Assembly: GCA_905236835.1 (NCBI GenBank)
Contig: CAJOQY010000276.1
Location: 1 to 9,206, forward strand
Source of the DNA: an uncultured Oscillibacter sp.
GTDB taxonomy: Bacteria > Bacillota > Clostridia > Oscillospirales > Oscillospiraceae
Reading direction: 5' to 3'
DNA: 9,206 nucleotides
Positions within the stretch are counted from its first letter, which is position 1. Every line of letters begins with the position of its first letter. Positions 6,326 to 9,206 of the stretch are shown here, in pieces. The position numbers and the translations under genes were made by a program. The notes beneath the pieces are model-generated. The model saw only the letters and a program-made list of their open reading frames with translations, made no database searches and was not told the origin of the DNA.

Positions 6326-6406
6326 TTCACTTGGCGGAGATTTGAATATTATAAAATATATAAAATATATAATAAAAATATAATATGATATTATGCGTTT
6401 TGGAAG

Positions 6407-6435
6407 TTGCGATAACTTGATAAATATGCTAAAAT
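6407..6435 (+). promoter_or_regulatory. Promoter of the purine permease gene
   Basis: TTGCGA (6407-6412), 17 bp, TAAAAT (6430-6435), with an extended TG one base before the -10. The leader would be about 50 nt and contains a small hairpin CGCGC/GCGCG (6451-6465). It is too short for, and shows no match to, a purine riboswitch. Confidence 0.6.
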
Positions 6436-6490
6436 ATAAAAATATAAATTCGCGCGGAACGCGCGCACGGAAAGGGGATTGTAATTCGAT

Positions 6491-7921
6491 ATGGAACAAG
6501 TGTTTCATCTCCGGGAGAACGGGACAAGCGTCCGGACGGAAATTCTGGCCGGACTGACCACGTTCATGACTATGGCGTATATCATCGCGCTGAATCCGAA
6601 TTTATTGACCGGGTTCGACGTGGGGTCGCCGTTATGGAACGGCGTGTTTTTGGCCACCTGTCTGGCGTCCGCGCTGGGAACGGCGTGCATGGCGTTTCTG
6701 GCCAACAAGCCCTTTGTCATGGCCCCCGGTATGGGTTTAAACAGCTTTTTCGCCGTGATTACGGCCAATATCGCCGCGATGATGGAAACGGATTATACAA
6801 ACGCGTTTCAAGCGGCGTTATGTATTATCTTGGTGGAAGGCGTCTTGTTTGTTCCGCTGTCGCTGTTCCGGGTGCGTGAAAAAATCGTCACGGCGATTCC
6901 CGCCTGTGTGCGTCTTGGAATCGGTCCGTCTATCGGCCTGATGTTGATGAACATCGGCTTGGGATCCAACGCCGGGATTTACGCCGAGGGCAACGGATAT
7001 TCCGCGCCGTTCTATGTCATGCGCGATTTCTTCGGCGCGATGACGCCGGGCGTCCTGCGCGATTCCATGGGTTCTGAATACGCCGTGATGGTTTTGTCCG
7101 TGATTACCATGTTTGTCGGCTTGTTTGTGATTATTTTATTAAGTCTGCGGGGCGTCCGCGCGGCTGTGTTATTGGGTATGCTCGCCGCTTCTATCGTATA
7201 TTGGGCGGGGCAGGCGTTCGTGTTCCATGTAAATCCGTTTGAGTCTTTGTCAAGCGCGTCATTTGTTCCGCCGTTCGCGGATATGGTTTCCACGACGCTG
7301 TTTAAATTCAATTTCGCGTCGTTCATGCGGATCGGCTGGTTTACGGCGATTACGCTGATTATTACATTCTGCATGATTGATATGTTTGACACCATCGGGA
7401 CTTTGATCGGCACGGCGTCCCGCGCCGGTATGACGGATAAAAACGGCAATATGCCCAATATGAGAGAAGCGTTGTTATCCGACGCCATCGGGACTGTCGC
7501 CGGGGCCTGTACCGGGACTTCGACGGTCACGACGTTTGTCGAGTCCGCGTCCGGCGTGGAAGCCGGTGGCCGGACGGGCCTGACCGCGTTGACAGCCGCC
7601 GTGATGTTTTTATTATGCGTATTCATCGCGCCCGTCGCCGCCGTGATTCCCGCGCCCGCCACTTCCGCCGCGTTGATTTACGTCGGAATTTTAATGCTGC
7701 AAGGCCTGCGCAACGTCGACTTTTCCGCCGTGGATGAGGCTGTCCCCGTGTTTTTAATGTTATTGGCCATGCCGGTTTCCGGCTCTATCGGCCACGGCAT
7801 CGGCCTCGCCATGATCTGCTATACTGTGATTAAAATTTTCACCGGCAAAGCGAATCAGGTTTCGGCGCTGACTTATGTGATTTCCGCGCTGTTTCTCGTC
7901 AAATTTTTCGCCGCCGTCTAA
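6491..7921 (+). CDS. pbuG: NCS2 family purine permease (guanine/hypoxanthine, PbuG/AzgA type)
   Basis: This is an integral membrane nucleobase transporter, probably proton-coupled uptake of guanine and hypoxanthine. Family landmarks are all present: the N-terminal ENGTSVRTEILAGLTTFMTM followed by AYIIALNPNLL, then NKPFVMAPGMGLNSFFA (about 76-92), the substrate-site helix DMFDTIGTLIGTASRAGM (297-314) and GTSTVTTFVESASGVEAGG (342-360) with the RTGLTA that follows. The length of 476 aa and the many hydrophobic helices fit the 14-helix fold of the family. An in-frame stop at 6482-6484 makes the ATG at 6491 the first usable start. The Shine-Dalgarno GGGG (6474-6477) is 13 nt away, longer than usual, which may lower translation. 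It appears monocistronic, with no obvious terminator after it. Whether the substrate is guanine/hypoxanthine or adenine cannot be told from sequence alone. Confidence 0.93.
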   Translation: MEQVFHLRENGTSVRTEILAGLTTFMTMAYIIALNPNLLTGFDVGSPLWNGVFLATCLASALGTACMAFLANKPFVMAPGMGLNSFFAVITANIAAMMETDYTNAFQAALCIILVEGVLFVPLSLFRVREKIVTAIPACVRLGIGPSIGLMLMNIGLGSNAGIYAEGNGYSAPFYVMRDFFGAMTPGVLRDSMGSEYAVMVLSVITMFVGLFVIILLSLRGVRAAVLLGMLAASIVYWAGQAFVFHVNPFESLSSASFVPPFADMVSTTLFKFNFASFMRIGWFTAITLIITFCMIDMFDTIGTLIGTASRAGMTDKNGNMPNMREALLSDAIGTVAGACTGTSTVTTFVESASGVEAGGRTGLTALTAAVMFLLCVFIAPVAAVIPAPATSAALIYVGILMLQGLRNVDFSAVDEAVPVFLMLLAMPVSGSIGHGIGLAMICYTVIKIFTGKANQVSALTYVISALFLVKFFAAV

Positions 7922-7961
7922 ACAGAAGATTATATAATGATAATAAGGGAATTGCCATAAA

Positions 7962-8145
7962 ATGTTAAATGTAAATAAATATGGGCGGCTTGGAATATGT
8001 GTCGAGCGCGGGTCTCCGGATTCTCAAGCGTCTGTATTCCGCCATGCGCCGCAAGGGCGGAAGCCTGTTTCTTAAAGATGTCAACAAAGCCGTGATGGAA
8101 GTATTTGAAGTCACGGGTTTCGCGGGGATGTTCCAGTTTATCTGA
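7962..8145 (+). pseudogene. Broken STAS-domain anti-anti-sigma factor (SpoIIAA/RsbV-like)
   Basis: The frame 7981-8145 encodes LEYVSSAGLRIL and, further on, GGSLFLKDV and VMEVFEVTGFAGMF, which is the second half of an anti-sigma factor antagonist. It includes the serine pair at the site phosphorylated by the partner kinase in this family. A full protein is about 100 aa and this part starts near its residue 50. The ATG at 7981 has no ribosome site and an in-frame stop precedes it at 7972. Just upstream, however, AAGGGAA (7946-7952) precedes an ATG at 7962 that encodes MLNVNKYG, matching the usual N-terminus of the family, in a different frame. The simplest reading is an internal deletion of about 40-45 codons that also shifted the frame. 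The ATG-7962 frame ends soon after at a TAA near 8073. No anti-sigma kinase gene is adjacent. Confidence 0.75.
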
Positions 8146-8219
8146 TCGACAGGATCCGGACGCGGCGACGCGCGTCAAGCAATGATAATAAAATACGCGG
8201 AAAGGAACGGGAAACGGCT

Positions 8220-8606
8220 GTGCGGCTTCAAGCGCTGAAATATGATCTGACGATCTGTAAAATCGCTTCCGCGAAAGACACGGATTGGACGGACGGATTT
8301 TTCTTTCTTGGCAAAACGGACGAGGAAATTTCTCTGGTCTGTGAGACGAACCATACGCCGCGCGGGACAATCGAACGGGACGACGGCTGGAAGTGTTTCC
8401 GCGTGGAGGGGCCTCTTGATTTTTCCCTGACGGGTATTTTATCCGGGATATTATCTCTTTTGGCGGCGCGTCAGATTGGCGTTTTCGCCGTGTCCACGTT
8501 TAATACGGATTATATTCTTGTCAAAAAAAATGATTTTGAACGGGCGTTGCGCGTGTTGTCAGACGCCGGATATGAAATCGCCGACGGAAAGGCGGAAACG
8601 CCATGA
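8220..8606 (+). CDS. ACT-domain protein, COG3603 (CASTOR/ACT_7-like)
   Basis: This is a small cytoplasmic protein of 128 aa. The second half carries the ACT fold: FRVEGPLDFSLTGILSGILS (about 60-79), then AARQIGVFAVSTFNTDYILV (about 82-101) and a last helix FERALRVLSDAGYEI. The N-terminal half (LTICKIAS, then DGFFFLGKTDEEISLVCET and RDDGWKCFRVEG) is the conserved companion domain. Relatives are often called amino-acid-binding ACT proteins, but the ligand and role in bacteria are not established. The start is GTG at 8220, because no ATG is in frame nearby and the family begins a few residues before the YDLTICKI stretch. AAAGGA lies about 13 nt upstream. The stop overlaps the next gene's start by 4 nt (ATGA, 8603-8606), indicating translational coupling to thpR. 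No convincing promoter is visible in 8146-8219. Confidence 0.88.
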   Translation: MRLQALKYDLTICKIASAKDTDWTDGFFFLGKTDEEISLVCETNHTPRGTIERDDGWKCFRVEGPLDFSLTGILSGILSLLAARQIGVFAVSTFNTDYILVKKNDFERALRVLSDAGYEIADGKAETP

Positions 8607-9124
8607 GATTATTTATCGCGGTGGAACGCAATCAAAGCATGAAAAACAGCCTCATGTCCGCGCAATCCGTTTTGCGGCGTCACGGCATACGCGGGAATTA
8701 TACGAAAGCGGAAAATCTACATTTGACGCTTGCGTTTATCGGCGAATATCCCGATCCGGAAACCGTTCTGGACGCTATGCGGGAAACGCGTTTTCGTCCG
8801 TTTGAAATCCGTCTGAACGGATTCGGCGCTTTCGGGGATTTATATTGGATCGGCGTCGACGGCGGCGACGCTCTCCCCGCTCTGGTCAGGCGTCTGCGCA
8901 AATCTCTGGCGGAAAACGGAATTCCGTTTGACCGGAAAAAATTTCTGCCGCATATCACGCTGATCCGCCGCGCGGTTTCGGATAAAAACGCCGCTTTGCC
9001 GGGGATGATCATCCCGGATGCCGCTATGCAAGTCGACGCCGTTTCCCTGATGCGTTCGGACCGGGGAAAAAACGGAATGATTTATACGGCAATCGATCGT
9101 GTTTTCGCGGAACAGGAGCTATAA
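8603..9124 (+). CDS. thpR: RNA 2',3'-cyclic phosphodiesterase (2H phosphoesterase)
   Basis: The 173-aa enzyme belongs to the LigT/ThpR branch of the 2H superfamily, which opens 2',3'-cyclic phosphates at RNA ends and was first seen as a tRNA half-ligase. Both catalytic H-x-T motifs are present: HLTLAFIGE with His 40 and Thr 42, and PHITLIRR with His 117 and Thr 119. The N-terminus MRLFIAVE is typical of the family and the length is normal. The ATG overlaps the stop of the ACT-domain gene by 4 nt, so the two are made together. The physiological RNA substrate is not known for most members, and the link to the ACT protein is unexplained. The gene ends at TAA 9122-9124, and an A-rich stretch follows before the next gene. 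Confidence 0.92.
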   Translation: MRLFIAVERNQSMKNSLMSAQSVLRRHGIRGNYTKAENLHLTLAFIGEYPDPETVLDAMRETRFRPFEIRLNGFGAFGDLYWIGVDGGDALPALVRRLRKSLAENGIPFDRKKFLPHITLIRRAVSDKNAALPGMIIPDAAMQVDAVSLMRSDRGKNGMIYTAIDRVFAEQEL

Positions 9125-9171
9125 AATTAAAAAATTAAAAATAAAATCCAGCGTCAAGAGGGGGGCGTTTC

Positions 9172-9206
9172 ATGAGTTCCGAAAAGATAAGCGGCGCGTT
9201 TGATTC
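9172..9206 (+). CDS. Start of an unidentified gene (3' partial)
   Basis: A strong Shine-Dalgarno, GAGGGGGG at 9158-9165, lies 6 nt before ATG 9172-9174, and the frame stays open to the window end, encoding MSSEKISGAFDS. That is too short to identify. It lies 47 nt after thpR in the same direction and may belong to the same transcription unit. Confidence 0.6.
   Translation, partial: MSSEKISGAFD

Noticed and set aside
6436..6490. Purine riboswitch before the purine permease.
   Set aside because: The leader is only about 50 nt and has neither the two conserved loop sequences nor a three-way junction.
7012..7662. Long minus-strand open frame (216 codons) inside the permease gene.
   Set aside because: It is antisense to strongly conserved permease motifs, has no ribosome site and has a low-complexity composition, as expected from the complementary frame of a GC-biased gene.
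7931..7940. TATAAT before the STAS remnant as a promoter.
   Set aside because: No -35 resemblance is present at 16-18 bp upstream, and the match lies in AT-rich DNA where it is expected by chance.
8159..8176. Hairpin GACGCG/CGCGTC as a terminator between the STAS remnant and the ACT gene.
   Set aside because: The stem is only 6 bp and is followed by AAGCAATGATAA rather than a T-run.
7930..8370. Minus-strand open frame of 146 codons across the STAS remnant and the ACT gene.
   Set aside because: It overlaps recognisable plus-strand STAS and ACT coding sequence and resembles no family.

Overview
The window looks like chromosomal DNA of a Firmicute, most likely an uncultured, gut-type clostridial lineage. 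The grounds are the gene families (ECF-transporter ATPase, paired DUF4230 membrane proteins, a PbuG-type purine permease, an ACT-domain protein of the COG3603 type, a lipoprotein M3 peptidase, the remnant of a clostridial-type STAS anti-anti-sigma factor), strong purine-rich Shine-Dalgarno sites, occasional GTG/TTG starts, and GC-moderate genes separated by very AT-rich intergenic DNA with SigA-like promoters. No rRNA, tRNA, CRISPR array, transposase or phage gene is visible. Species cannot be named from this sequence.

Layout. 1-297 (+) is the 3' end of an unrecognised, probably secreted protein. 298-495 is a convergent intergenic region holding three strong hairpins, the last being an intrinsic terminator, with a possible promoter of its own: a candidate small structured RNA. 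496-2950 (-) looks like an operon read leftwards: DUF4230 membrane protein, SAM-dependent methyltransferase, EcfA-type ATPase. 2951-3431 is non-coding and carries a REPIN/MITE-like element of about 157 bp, a flanking 18-bp duplication, and a minus-strand promoter. 3432-4106 (-) is a second DUF4230 paralog. Its promoter is nearly identical to that of the first one (39 of 45 positions) and lies back to back with the promoter of the lipoprotein M3 peptidase at 4369-6246 (+). 6247-6490 holds five perfect 9-bp tandem repeats and the promoter of the purine permease at 6491-7921 (+). 7962-8145 is a broken anti-anti-sigma factor gene. 8220-9124 (+) is a translationally coupled pair, an ACT-domain protein and the RNA 2',3'-cyclic phosphodiesterase ThpR. 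A new gene begins at 9172 and runs out of the window.

The genes do not form one evident pathway. The clearest functional link is regulatory: the two DUF4230 genes share a promoter block, so they are probably co-expressed, and the first may bring the methyltransferase and the ECF ATPase under the same control. No clearly new defence or biosynthetic system is visible. The most interesting items are the candidate structured RNA at about 310-470, the repeat element that appears to have inserted into the 5' leader of one of two otherwise equivalent DUF4230 genes, and the deleted STAS gene.
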